A DNA stretch of 64,000 nucleotides, taken from NCBI GenBank assembly GCA_029204225.1, contig CM055096.1, positions 59,254,397 through 59,318,396 on the forward strand, read 5' to 3'. Shown here one piece after another: positions 33,158 through 44,503 of the stretch. Origin of the DNA: Diphasiastrum complanatum. Taxonomy: Eukaryota > Streptophyta > Lycopodiopsida > Lycopodiales > Lycopodiaceae. The position numbers were made by a program, and so were the translations under genes. Numbering within the stretch: position 1 is the stretch's first letter; each line of letters starts with the position of its first letter. The notes under the pieces are model-generated. The model searched no databases and was not told the origin of the DNA. It saw only the letters and a program-made list of their open reading frames with translations.

Positions 33158-33938
33158 CTAAGCTACTCTGAGTGGATTGCTGATTTTGGGTCTTCTGTGA
33201 TTGTTTCTTATTGTCGTCGAATTGTCGACAACTTTCTTCTTCTGTTGCTTCGTCATGTTCTTCTTCGATAATAATGCTTGTGAGTCATTGATGGAGGATG
33301 AGGATGCTCCATTCCTTTCTGTCTCCTCCTGTAGAAGCATAATTATGACTATCCACAATGTTACATCTGAGTGTGCGGTAATCATCATCACCCAGTTTTT
33401 GTATGAGGATGGCAAACTTGACAAGAAGGTCATATAGCATCAGAGTCTTTGATCACTGAACCTATTGCTACCATATGCTCCAACAGAGTCTTAGATTGGT
33501 TAATGTTATTTTGAACAAAATCATCTTTTGACATTCTGAGAGAGAAGAACTTTCTCCTGAGATGTAGTTTCGAAGTGACATCTCTGACTTCGTATAGAGT
33601 ATTTAATAAATCCCAAACTTCTTTCGAGGATTGGGCTTGTTTGATGTGGCCAATCTGTGTGTCGGTTACAACGACTATTTTCCAAAGTTCTTTGTCCATG
33701 AATACTATTCTCATCTTGAATTTCCACGAGTGGGAATTTGAACCATCGAGTTTGTCTACCATTAGAGCAGACTATGGGTGTGAATCCATTTGGAATTTCA
33801 GGATGAGTGTATGCAGATAGTAGATTGTATGACTGAAAACAATCATATTTTACACTATATCAAAATTATTATTCTGATAATGTATGTTCTAATGATAATA
33901 TGTAAACCCTTCAATATTAAGCTAAATCTCTGATACCA
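33158..33938 (-). pseudogene. Copia E gag fragment
   Basis: Frame 33762-33430 starts MVDKLDGSNSHSWKFKMRIVFMDK and contains SSKEVWDLLNTLYEVRDVTSKLHLRRKFF. Frame 33433-33158 continues MTFLSSLPSSYKNWVMMI and a lysine-rich tail before the (missing) zinc knuckle. It is the same clade as copia D gag (17976), which has LNGSSYH, SKEVWDILNSLYDM and LSSLPSTYENWVMII. On its right a primer-binding-site complement (CTCTGATACCA, ending 33938) abuts an LTR start TGTTGGGATTGTG (33939). Confidence 0.85.
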
Positions 33939-36310
33939 TGTTGGGATTGTGTCGTATCAATGAGAAACGAGCAGAATCCTCAATGCATGCAAGTACATAT
34001 ATCGTATTCAGATCAGATTCGAATGAATCAAATTTTGTCCTACTTGATCACAACTTCGAAGTCATTGGATCGAAAGGCTCGATTCCATAGCCATGCGTTC
34101 ACAAAGTTATAGATCTAGATTTTACTGTTACCTTTCTATTTGAGCATAGAACAGTACTGCATGGGGATGATGAAAGATCATATGCGTTGCCATCCATTGC
34201 TGCCTGGAATCCAGTTTTGGTATTCCCAATAAAAGATGCAGCTGAGTGATTGGAGTTGAAAAGTATTTTTGAAACCCCTGTTTGGCAGTCGTATCAATGA
34301 GTATTATCATCTGATGCTTTGGAACGGTGGCTGTTTGAAGGATCAATCATGAGTTTGAGCTTGATTAGTGAAGACATGTTGATGAAGCTGGTGTAGCATT
34401 TCTCCTTGACATCGAGGATGGGTCTGGTGGCTGTAGCGAGCCCGAGGATGGAAGAGATGCAGTATGGTGGTTGTGGGATAGGGATTGTGCCCTATTGTTA
34501 TTATGATTATTTTTTTTAGGGCTTGCATTGATTTGATTAAGGTTTATGCTTTTGCCTTTGCATGGGTTTTTTGGAAAAGAAAGTTTTTTTTTGGTAAAGC
34601 ATGGATGTATGGTGGTTTACTGGTTATGCATACGGTAAGCTAGGTTTATTTTTTTGCATGTGAGGGAAACCATTTGTACGTGAAGGGATTTTTTGTCATT
34701 TGGCTACTCTTCCGATATTTGCATGAAAAACGGCTTGACCTAAAATAAGTAACCAAGGGTGAAACCTACAGAGGAGAACAGAATTATAGATTCTTCAGTG
34801 CATAACTAAGAAAATTGGGTGAAGAGATATTTTGCTATCCTAGCAGGTAGTCTATGAGTTTGGTTCATAGATTTAGGATTAATGGCAAGTTATTGGTTCT
34901 TCATGGGGTTTTTTTTTCTAACCAGTTTCGATTTGAAGGAAATTTAATTTTTTTGGTACTATGATTGGTGGTAATAAACTTTGGAAGCTAAGTTCTTTCC
35001 AGATTAGAAGTTAAATTAATCAGAAAAGTTCTTAATGTAATATTGAACCGTGTTAATTTGTTTGTTTAGATCACAAGATTAGGTGTGGATTGTGGTATCC
35101 ATCTGATAGGCATGCCAGTCATCCAAATAAAGCAATTCTCTAGTTTTGGGAACAAGATATAATTTTCCTATATGGATTATAGGACAGCTAGATGATCAAT
35201 GGATCTCTAGAATATTAGATAAGGTGGTTAAGGGTTTTTTGGAAGGAAAACTGATGGTATGGGACATCAATAATTTTGGAAAGAGAATTCTAGGACTGTA
35301 AAAATTTGATGATCAATAGTGTGTTTTAGTACCTAGTCGCGATATGGGAAAAATAAAACCGTTTGATCAAATGTGAGGTATTTTGGAAAATTTTGGGTTT
35401 TAATCTAGATCCGAGTGTGGTATCTCATTATTCACAAAATCAGAGTGAAGTTATTCTTCTGAAAGACTGTTATGTTATATAAATTACTACTTGTGTAAAT
35501 AGACTTGGAAGTCAGATAAATTCTGAAGTCAAAGTGGTTCAATGTCTTACACCTTGGATATCTCTGTCGCATAAATGGATTTAAGAGGAACGATAGTTCT
35601 GTCACTCAGGTTGAAAATATGTGAAGGAAAAGTCCTATTTGTGATAGAGTGAATCCTTTTGTGGAATGCACTTCATTAGGCCAACCTATTATTGACCAAT
35701 CATTGTACTTGATAAGCCTTGTCATAATCTTACAACCAATTTTATCTTGGGTGAAAAGGTCACTTCAATATCCTTTCATTTTATTAGTTGTGATATGCTT
35801 GGAAACTTTCTTTAGATTGCTCCATGGCAGGTAGTGTTGATTTCTTTATGCATGAGTTGCACCTAGAATTTTCTATGGCATGTGGACGGATTTTTTTTCC
35901 CCAGATATTCTTGAGTAATGCGAATCCTTGCATGATTCAATGCATCTCAAGACAGAAAAATAAAACTTTACTTTGATAATAGGCCATTTTTGCTTTGTTT
36001 GTGAAAGCGAGACAAAAACCATGAACCAAATGTTTTTTTACTGGTTGGTTGATTAAATATGGAGACATTATTCTTCGGTTGGCAAGTTTAACATAATTCT
36101 AGAATTCCACTGATATTATTCACTCATGAAAACTAGTTACTTGTAAAATTCATATGATGAAAAGGCTTTTAAAAATCATAAATAAATGATTGCTTGTCAA
36201 TTATAGATCATTGCCTCCTCTAGCGATTTTGTTGGACAAGGCATGTGGAGCTTGAGGATAATGATGTAGCAAAATGTCAATTTTATGTCCAATACACAAC
36301 ACATTCAAGG
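33939..36310. other. Copia E LTR start and non-coding sequence
   Basis: From 33939 an LTR begins (TGTTGGGATTGTGTCG), but its far end is not identifiable. Beyond about 34550 the sequence is AT-rich with T runs and no protein homology on either strand. Confidence 0.4.
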
Positions 36311-36316
36311 ATTTGT

Positions 36317-36508
<192 letters not shown>

Positions 36509-36509
36509 T

Positions 36510-37080
36510 CAAGCAGTCACATATATCTTCGCTACTTGTTTTTGTTTTAGTGTGTTTTTAGTTTGGTAGAATTTATTCTTGTTGATCCACTTCATTGTAG
36601 ATAATATCCTTCTACATAGTTTTAGTGCCTTGTAGCTTTTGATAGTTTAGGCAAATTGCTTATGGTTAGTATCCTTGTACATAATTTTAGTGTCGTATAG
36701 TTTTTGATAGCTTATCTTGATACATTTAGTGCAGCTAGTAGTTTGATGTTTTCGTGTGTGTTTAGTTTGGTTAAGTTTCTTCCTGTTGATCCACATCATT
36801 TTAGATAACATCTTGGTACATAGTTTTAGTGACATGTAGCTTTTGATGGCTTAGACTAGCATGTGACTTGAGAACCATCTTCATGGCTCCTCATTAGAAC
36901 AAACCCAAAATTTGCCATTGTACTCCATAATGGTTCTCAAAGCTTTCTACTTTTTGTTACACTATTTTTAGGGTACACACTTATGCATTTGCCCTTTTCT
37001 TATTATTTGATCTCTTTTGGTACTTGTTTTTCTAATTTTTATGATTAATGCATGTGTGGGATTACATATTTGCATACTTT
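36510..37080. repeat. Short direct repeats, non-coding
   Basis: A block of roughly 110-180 bases is repeated with variation ('ttgttgatccac(t/a)tcat...tagata(a)tatc(c)tt...acatagttttagtg(c/a)c(a/t)tgtagcttttgat') at about 36575-36650, 36670-36710 and 36785-36850. No coding potential. Confidence 0.5.
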
Positions 37081-37084
37081 CTTG

Positions 37085-37430
37085 TGTGGAATTACTAAAC
37101 CGCTTACCCCTTACCCTAAATTTCTAAACCCCTTATCCCTAGACCCCCTACTCTCTAGACCCCTTACACTAGATTCCTAAACCTCTTACTTCTTATCCTG
37201 AATCCTTTTCCCTAAATTATTGACAGAGGCAACAAAAATTATCCCAAAGCCCCTTTACAAGATGCATGCGTAGTTATGAATAGATTTACGACCTAAACCA
37301 AAGACCCAAACTCCTCATTCCAAATTCCAAGCCCCTCATTCTAAACTTCTTTTTTTAGATCCCTTACCCTAGATCCCTAAAACATAAATCCCCCCTTTTC
37401 CCTAGATCCATTACCTCGGATAATCCCATA
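37085..37430. repeat. Degenerate telomere-like CCCTAAA-rich tract (left arm)
   Basis: Many CCCTTACCCTAAA-, CCCCTTATCCCTAGA- and CCCTAAA-type words close to the plant telomere unit (CCCTAAA), none in a regular array. The block 'gacccaaactcctcattccaaattccaagcccc' has an inverted match in the right arm. Confidence 0.7.
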
Positions 37431-38360
37431 AGTATTTTTGCAAGCACAATAGAATTTACAAGTATATATACATTGTAAAATTCGTCCATTTCCCACAATT
37501 TTGAGTAAAGACTCACATTTATATTAACGTTGCTATCGATATTCCATAAAATATAGATATGAATCAGTCCTTTCTAGCACATCAAGACCGTTTGGAATCA
37601 CTTCCAGATACAGATTCATCTCAAGACTCAAGTTCTGGGTCTAAGAAATCTGATGAGAGAGATATGGATATAAATGTAGAGACGTTATAGTTTGTATTGG
37701 TGGTTATGCCTAAACCATAAAGGCAAGTAAGTACTTAATACCTCAAACGCTAGGGATTGTTACCACTATTTTTGACAATATAACAAAGGAATACGATTTG
37801 AAAAAAGATTTGTGATTAAAGTGTCATTTCTTGATGAATGTTATATACTTTTTAAGTGATTTGAAAAGGGTTTTTAACATATGATATGTATATGGAAAGC
37901 TTTGAAATATTTTGTGTATGCTTGAGTTTTATAGTACACAATTGTGTCATACCAAATTGAAACATGGTTCATATACTATCAAATTATCGAATTTTGTAAT
38001 TAAACAATGTCTCGAAATTCTCAAGTCCATTTTTTTAAATGGATTTTGCCAAAGTTGAAAATTAATTGATACTATGTTAAAGTGGTTTAAAATTCAAATC
38101 ATTATTTATAAGTAGTACATAAAAAGGTCAAAAGCTACTAATTTCATTTTAGTTGGAATAGGAGTAAGTTTGATTTGAACATTGAGTCTAGAATGTTTGT
38201 AATATCAACCTAATCTTAGTTTGAGTACTAGGATTAAGGAGAGATTGATTGAATGGAAGAAATTATGTTGTAAGAAGTTGGATTGGAAAATTCATGAGCC
38301 TTCAACAAAATCACAAAAAGTCATTTTCTGATCAGCGTACTGCTCATTCGTATCTATGCT
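37431..38360. other. AT-rich spacer between the telomere-like arms
   Basis: No protein homology; low GC. Flanked by the inverted CCCTAAA/TTTAGGG-rich arms. Confidence 0.4.
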
Positions 38361-38635
38361 ACTTTAATATAGGTTCAAGGGCTTGGGATTTGGGATAAGG
38401 AGTTTGGGTTTTTGGTTCAGGGTAAGGGGCCTTGGGGACCTAGGTAAGGGGTCTAGGGGAAACTCTGAGCATAGGCGTGTAGGAACGGAAATGCAACAGT
38501 GATATGTTGTCACTCTCATTCTTAAATTCTTAGGGCAAAAGAATTTTGGGATCTAGGGTAAGAGATCTAAGGAAATTCAAAATTTAGGATTTAGGGTGAC
38601 AAATTTAGAGTAAGGGTTTGGGGGTAAGGGATAGG
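38361..38635. repeat. Degenerate telomere-like TTTAGGG-rich tract (right arm, inverted)
   Basis: GGGTAAGGG, TTTAGGG and GGGATTTGGG words on plus. Its reverse complement aligns with 37085-37430 over the CCCAAACTCC...CCCAAGCCC block, so the two tracts form a loose inverted pair about 1.5 kb across. Confidence 0.7.
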
Positions 38636-38639
38636 CGAT

Positions 38640-39439
38640 TTACTTTGCATCCACCATATGAAATCTTTTTAGAATAGAATTAACATACTTCTCTTGACAA
38701 ATGAAACTAGATTGAGAATATCTAATCACTTCTATTTCTAAAATGTAATGCAGATGACCAAGATCATGCACCTCAAATTCCCTCTTAAGAGCAATCTTGA
38801 TCTCACCAACATCTTGATTGTTTCCACCACTCAAGATGATATCATCCACATAGATTAGCAACATGGTAACATCATTTCCAGCAAACCTATAATAAAGTGA
38901 ATGATCATACTAACTCATAAAAAACCTTTGAGAGAGTAAAAATGTGTTAAGCTTAGCATACCAACTCCTTGGTGCTTGCTTAAGAATAACTTGAACAAGC
39001 TCTCCTTCCTTAATGCTCTCATTAATGCAAACTAACTCATCATTTAAAGTCTTAACTCTCAAAATAAAGTCATTTGGGTTCTCTTCTTTCTTTTGAATTT
39101 TTTGAAAGATTTGTTTTCTTAGAGTCAGCACTCTATAAGTAGACTTGGATTCATAAGCTTCTTCAAAGCTTCCCAAGCCTCTCGAGATGAATTGCACTTA
39201 CCAATCTCCTTGAGTAGCTCATTGGTAATATTCATCTTATTCATGTGTAGAGCTTTCTTAGCTCTCTTGTCATACCTCACTTGATCTTGCTGAACCAAGG
39301 GTCTCTCCTCCAACCCTACAATAATATCCATCAACTCATGCATTTCAAGAAGTGATTCCATCCTCATCTTCCATGTAGAGTAGTTGCTTGAGGTAAGCCT
39401 ATCATTGCTTTCCAACATGAATCCACTTGATGTAGCCAT
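38640..39439 (-). pseudogene. Copia C gag fused by deletion to RT
   Basis: Gag frame 39439-39125 (AKKALHMNKMNITNELLKEIGK) shifts near 39130 into frame 39197-38910, KQIFQKIQKKEENPNDFILRVKTLNDELVCI. The last 20 residues of that frame are RT sequence (PRSWYAKLNTFLLSQRF). RT continues at 38864-38640 with catalytic MLLIYVDDIILSGG and HDLGHLHYILEIEV. The join keeps the frame, so it is a gag-RT miniature protein rather than random debris. Confidence 0.88.
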
Positions 39440-40645
39440 GTTGCAATGACCTGATCCTTCTCAACCTGTTCCAATGCACAAAGCACTCTTTTGAAATACA
39501 ACAAATGTTTCCAAAAGAAACCACAAAGATATAGAACCTCTCAATTCTCTTCTAGCACTTATCACTAGGAAATCAACACAGAGAACTATGAAATCTTGAT
39601 AAATCTATGATCCACCTACAATCTAATGAATCTTGTCACTTCCTAAGATTGAAACACACTCTAATGAAGTCCGGAAACCTCACAAAATAGAGATCCAATC
39701 AAAATTAGGGTTTTACAAAATCACAAAAAAATTGATTATTTCAAATTCTACATGCAATTGCCTAACACTTGATATAGAATCTTGTAGCCACCATTGAGGC
39801 TTTCCTAATGCATAAAAAATTGGCCAAATCCAGTGAACCACTTATGAAATCGGAATTGATCAAGTTCATAAACCTAATTTGAGTTTTGACCTACAAAAGA
39901 TCACTCCTACATATGCATAATACTTGATTTTTGAGTAGAAACTAATCTAGCATGCTCCAGAGATAGAAACTCCTCCAAATCTAATAAATGTGGCTGATCC
40001 TTTCATAACCTACAACACAATGTCTGATACCATGTGAAGAAAAATGAATCATTTAAGATCCATTTACGTCTCTTGATCTTTGATTAGAGACAACACAAAA
40101 TTCATCACTGCCAATGTAGAAAACCAACATCTACTCAATGATAGAGACGCAAACTCACTAGATCTTGATCATACATCAAGCATAAGATAATATGAAGTTG
40201 ATGTCCATAAAAAATATTAAGCTGCTATATTTCACATGTGTGGATCCGAATATAACGTAAATGAGCATTCTATACACAAGATTGCAAGATATCACCAAGA
40301 TAGTGCACCAATGGATAGATAAACCCAAGAGAACTCATGTATAAGCATGAAATGAGATGAGAGAGAGAATGCTTCTCTTCCCATGCGTGTACAACTATAT
40401 ATAACAAATCCATGACTCATTAATGATCTTGGTTTCTCTCCATAACAAAAATCCTACCAATAATGTGGACTAGATTCAAGGTCTCCAACATTCAAATTTT
40501 GATCTACTAAACTCGACCTCCTACAAATGCTCTTAGACTAATATAACTTTGTAAAGTCAAACTCTAAATCTAATATGATAATTGGCCTCAATTGCCAAAT
40601 AAACACATATGACCAAATTGATTGAACTAGTTGAAATCTTTCACA
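38640..40645 (-). mobile_element. Copia C, internally deleted, with one LTR
   Basis: On minus: LTR 40645-40033 (ends TGTGAAGAAAA on plus and CTTTCACA), primer-binding site (40022-40032), leader, gag (39439-38910), then RT directly. It is the same family as copia A (gag MATSSGFMLESNDRLTSSNYSTWKMRMESLLEM, LTR termini). The deletion joins gag ...GELVQVIL to RT ...PRSWYAKLNTFLLSQ, removing zinc knuckle, protease, integrase and most of RT. The element ends at 38640 against the telomere-like tract. Confidence 0.88.
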
Positions 40646-40970
40646 AAGCTCTCTCATAAATGGGGAAGTATTGTAAAAATCTCCCAAGTTCAATCTGTCA
40701 GATGATATGCTAGCCGTTTTGATGCCTTTGGGATTGTGTCTTCATTTTCCATTAATGATTCTGAGCTCCAAAACCTGCAAAATACACCAATGAAGGATTT
40801 TTTTCAACTTTTTGCCTCTCCAAGTTTTCACCTCTTCTGAAGGACTTTCTCACTTCATTGCGGAGCCTATGACAAGCTGTATCCACTGATCAGGCATGCA
40901 GGACTATTGGGCTCTGATACCATGTCAATAATCATATAAGCATTATTAATCATTCACCATAAGCACTCAT
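40646..40970 (-). repeat. Leader and LTR start of another copia, cut by copia F
   Basis: A primer-binding-site complement (GGGCTCTGATACCA, ending about 40922) is followed by an LTR start TGTCAATAATCATATAAGC that runs only to 40970, where the LTR of copia F starts. The sequence to the left (40646-40908) would be the leader of that element. No coding region. Confidence 0.55.
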
Positions 40971-41776
40971 TGTGAAAATCTACAAAATAGGACCAAGAAT
41001 GGATCTTAAAATGATCCACAAGAGTTATTGGGTGTTAGATACAATTGATCTATCAATCTACACAAGATTTAGATCAATCTAGATCAATTCTAGGCATGAA
41101 AATCTAACAAGAACAATCATTAATGAAGGTAAACGTACTTTCTGGTTTCACAAGTGTGAAAACCTGTCAGAGTATGGACTCCAGCCTGAAAACAAGTTAT
41201 ACTATGATAGAAACTCAAATCAATCAAAACAATTGAAGACAAATGGAGAGATTGACACAAAATTGCTTCCAAAATAACCAAATATGCCTCTATATATACA
41301 TTTGTTGGAGCTCGAGGTACTGATCATGCATCAGATCTCACACGTGTGAGGATGCTTTGTCATATGATGAATCATCATGCAAAATTGACACTTGGATCAA
41401 ACTTTCTATTTTGAGCACTTTTGGTCCATTTTCCTACTATATGGAAAACTACTGAGAAATCTTCTAGAAGTCAAAGCTTGCCTACTTCAGCTTATTCTAC
41501 ACGTGTGAGAAGACCTCTACACATGGGATGTGACACCTAATCTAATGATGTGGCTCATGCAAACAATAGATTGATGCCATGTGTCATATGACTAGAAAAC
41601 TAGATTTTGGCCTTTTTAGCCACTAGAACTTGAATTAAATCATATGTACAACCTATATGATTATGGTACATGACAAATACATCAATTTCACACATAAGAA
41701 CAGGCTCCACACATGTATAATCATCCTATATGCATAGACTTGGTCTTGACCAAGCATAATTTTTGCATTTTTCACA
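40971..41776 (-). repeat. 3' LTR of copia F
   Basis: TGTGAAAATCTAC... to ...CATTTTTCACA, 806 bases; inverted termini TGTGAAAAT/ATTTTTCACA. It matches 52600-53055 for its first 430 bases, including 'tatatatacatttgttggagctcgaggtactgatcatgc' and two CACACGTGTG or near-palindromic words. Directly right of it lies the pol end. Confidence 0.9.
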
Positions 41777-41788
41777 ATTCTCAAAAAT

Positions 41789-42418
41789 CTAGCTTGGTAA
41801 ATCTAGCATAGATCTATCTATAACTCCAAGAGCCAATCTTAATTCTACAAATGGATCTCTAGGCAATGCCTTGGTGATTATATCAACAATGCAATCTGAT
41901 GATGAAACATCAATAAGCTTGATCTCCTTTGCTTGCACTTTCTCCCTCACGAAATGATGTGAAATCTCAATGTGCTTTGTTCGAGCTTCTTCTCCATCTT
42001 TGATGAAGCCCTCGGGTTGGAACATGTAGATTTCCTCTTCCAAGAATCCATTTAAGAAAGAATCTGTCACATCAAGTTGAAAGAGCTCCCATTTGAAAGA
42101 AGTAGCAAGACATATGATTAATCTAATGGTTACAAGCTTTGCAACAGGTGCAAATGTTTCATCATACTCTATGCCTTTGACTTGCAAAAAGCCTTTTGCT
42201 ACAAGTCTAGCTTTATAATTATGAATGGAACTATCTTGATTATATTTCAATCTATATATCCATTTACAAGTAAGAGGCTTCTTTCCATAAGGTAGATCAA
42301 CAAGCTTCCAAGTTTGATTTTCTAACAAAGCATCAAACTCTACTTGCATAGCTTTCCTCCAATTTTGAGACTTATTTGCTTCCTCAAAACTAGTTGGTCC
42401 TTCAAGCATAGTAGTCAA
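41789..42418 (-). pseudogene. Copia F RT with in-frame deletion to RNase H end
   Basis: One open frame of 209 codons: linker and RT start (SFEEANKSQNWRKAMQVEFDALLENQTW, KWIYRLKYNQDSSIHNYKARLVAKGF, FAPVAKLVTIRLI, QLDVTDSFLNGFLEEEIYMFQPEGF). It then passes, within KDGEEARTKHIEISHHFV, straight to the end of RNase H (VREKVQAKEIKLIDVSSSDCIVDIITKALP). The catalytic YVDD box and most of RNase H are missing, yet the frame is kept. It ends next to the 3' LTR. Confidence 0.92.
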
Positions 42419-43523
42419 GAAAGTGTAAGAGTTGAGTAGTTGAGAATCTCCCCTTTGCTCCCTTTGTCACTCTAAGTGAGCCTTGATGGCTCAATCCTTG
42501 TACTTGTTGATCTCCTTGGCACCCTTGGACTTTGAGTAAGTCCACTTGGTCTTCATCTTCATGAAGCTCCTCCTCGGCCATAGCATGATCCTTGAAAAAT
42601 TGAGTGTTGTTGGAAGTCACCTTTCCTTTGGCTTGGAGAGATTAATCAAAAAGTACATCTCTACTTACAACAACTTTCTTGGTAATAGGATCAAATATCC
42701 TAAGCTTTTCTCTTTTCACTATAACCAACAAAGATGCCTTTGAATGAAGTGGCATCTTCCTTTTTCCTTGTTTTTAAAGGAATATGTACATAACAAGTAC
42801 ATCCAAAAACTTTCAGATCACTAAGATTTGGCTTTTTGCCATACAATACTTCATAAGGTGCAAGTCCTTTAATGGCACTATTAGTCATTCTATTGCATAG
42901 AAAGTTTGCACATAAAATAGCTTCTCCCCAAAATGAAATCGGAAGGGATGCATCTAATCTCAAGGCTTTAGCACACTCACATAGTGTCCTATTCTTTTTC
43001 TCAGCTACTCCATTTTGTTGTGGAGTATATGTCCAAGAAAACTCTCTCCTAATGCCATTAGTTTCACAAAACTCTTTCATCCTATTGGAGATGTACTCCC
43101 CTCCATTATCACTTCTTAATACTTTCAAGCTAGTATTAAGTTGCTTTTCCACAAGAGTTTTAAACTTTACAAAGGACTAAAAAATTCACTTTTCTTAGAC
43201 AAGAGATAAACCCAAGAGTATCTTGATCTATCATCAATAAAAGTGTTATACATAAGAGCTCCACCATTAGATTTATGTGAAAATGAATGAACATTCGAGT
43301 GTGTAAGGTCAAGAGGAGAGTTAGATCTTGTCAAAGATCTCTTGAAAGGTAGCTTATGAGATTTGGAGAGTCCACAGGCTTCACAAAGCTTGCCACACTT
43401 GGATATGGTTTTGGGAAGTCCACTTGCTAGCTCCTTTGTCACCATGGTCTCCATATCTTTGTAGTTAGGATGGCCTAACCTTTTGTGCCACAATTCAACT
43501 TCAATGAGCTCCTCCCTTGCCAT
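42402..43523 (-). pseudogene. Copia F integrase
   Basis: Frame 43523-43167: VELWHKRLGHPNYKDMETMV...CEACGLSKSHKLPF (GAG-pre-integrase HHCC), LTHSNVHSFSH (first catalytic Asp reads Asn) and FIDDRSRYSWVYLL. Frame 43152-42700 after a frameshift: LKVLRSDNGGEYISNRM, PQQNGVAEKKNRTLCECAKALRLDASLP, YEVLYGKKPNLSDLKVFGCTCYVHIP and GIFVGYSEKRK. The linker to RT (42402-42650) is broken. Confidence 0.92.
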
Positions 43524-43766
43524 TGTTCACACTTACATCCATCACATTAGCATCCAATTTGAATAACCTCCCTTTCTTGAAACCATTAGCAACACATTTT
43601 TCATCTTTCAAGATAGAACATGCTCCATGCTTGAAATGTGCATCTAATCCACTATCCATAGGTTGTCCTACACTCAACAAGTTCTTTGTAATTGAAGGTA
43701 TATAAAGAACATTGTCTAGATCTACTTTTTTAGATGATCCTAGACATAAAGGAATGGATCCAACAC

Positions 43767-44232
43767 CTACAATCTCACATTCTTGATCATTTGCAGTGAA
43801 GATAAATCTCTATTGTAAGAAAGTAGATTAAAGAAGTAGTCTTTTCGGTGAGTCATGTGGGAGCTTGCCCCACTATCAATCCACCAAGTGTCTTGATTAG
43901 ATGTTTGTGGTGAGGATACCATCAAAGATAGATTGCATTCTTCCTCCTCCTCCTCAAGCACAAGGTTGCCTTGATTGTCCTTCTCTTGGGAATTCTTCTT
44001 TTTGTAGCACTCGAATGCAAAATGTCCCTTTTTTCCACAAAACAAACAATTTAGCTTCTTCTTGTCCTTCTTGCTCTTGCATTTGGAACTTGATGCTCCA
44101 TCCTTGCTCTCCATCTCCATGTCTTGAGTCTTCTTGGATGGAAACTTTTTCTTCTTGCCGTTCAAGGAAAAATTAGCTTTTTCATCACCATCATTCAAAG
44201 ATAAGGAACTCATCCTACTTTTGATATGAAGC
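43767..44232 (-). pseudogene. Copia F gag end, zinc knuckle and protease (right side cut by the DNA transposon)
   Basis: Reading left from 44232: KSRMSSLSLNDGDEKANFSLNGKKKKF, lysine-rich linker, zinc knuckle CLFCGKKGHFAFEC, acidic run LVLEEEEEEC and protease WWIDSGASSHMTHRKDYF. The gag N-terminus that should precede it lies 7.2 kb away at 51457-52005, on the other side of the transposon. Confidence 0.92.
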
Positions 44233-44266
44233 ATTAGAGGAGTTCTCAATATCAAAAAAACCCTTT
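44233..44266 (+). repeat. Left terminal inverted repeat of the DNA transposon
   Basis: ATTAGAGGAGTTCTCAATAT followed by CAAAAAAACCCTTT. It pairs with 51423-51456; the single difference is A against G after CAAAAA. Confidence 0.9.
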
Positions 44267-44503
44267 AAGGAATGCCATGTAGGATATAGGAAAATATCAA
44301 AATAAAAAAAACAATATTGTTTATTTGCTTGCCCCCACCACTCCCGAGGCCTCCCCAACTCCCAATGATCTAACCATAGTGTCTATAGTCACAGTTAAGA
44401 ACTGTAAACAGTTCGCAGTATAAATTGACTAAATTCAAAAACATTTCCTCCATTGGTTACGAAAAGGGCAATTTTGGATATCCCCTTATTGTCAGAATAG
44501 AGA

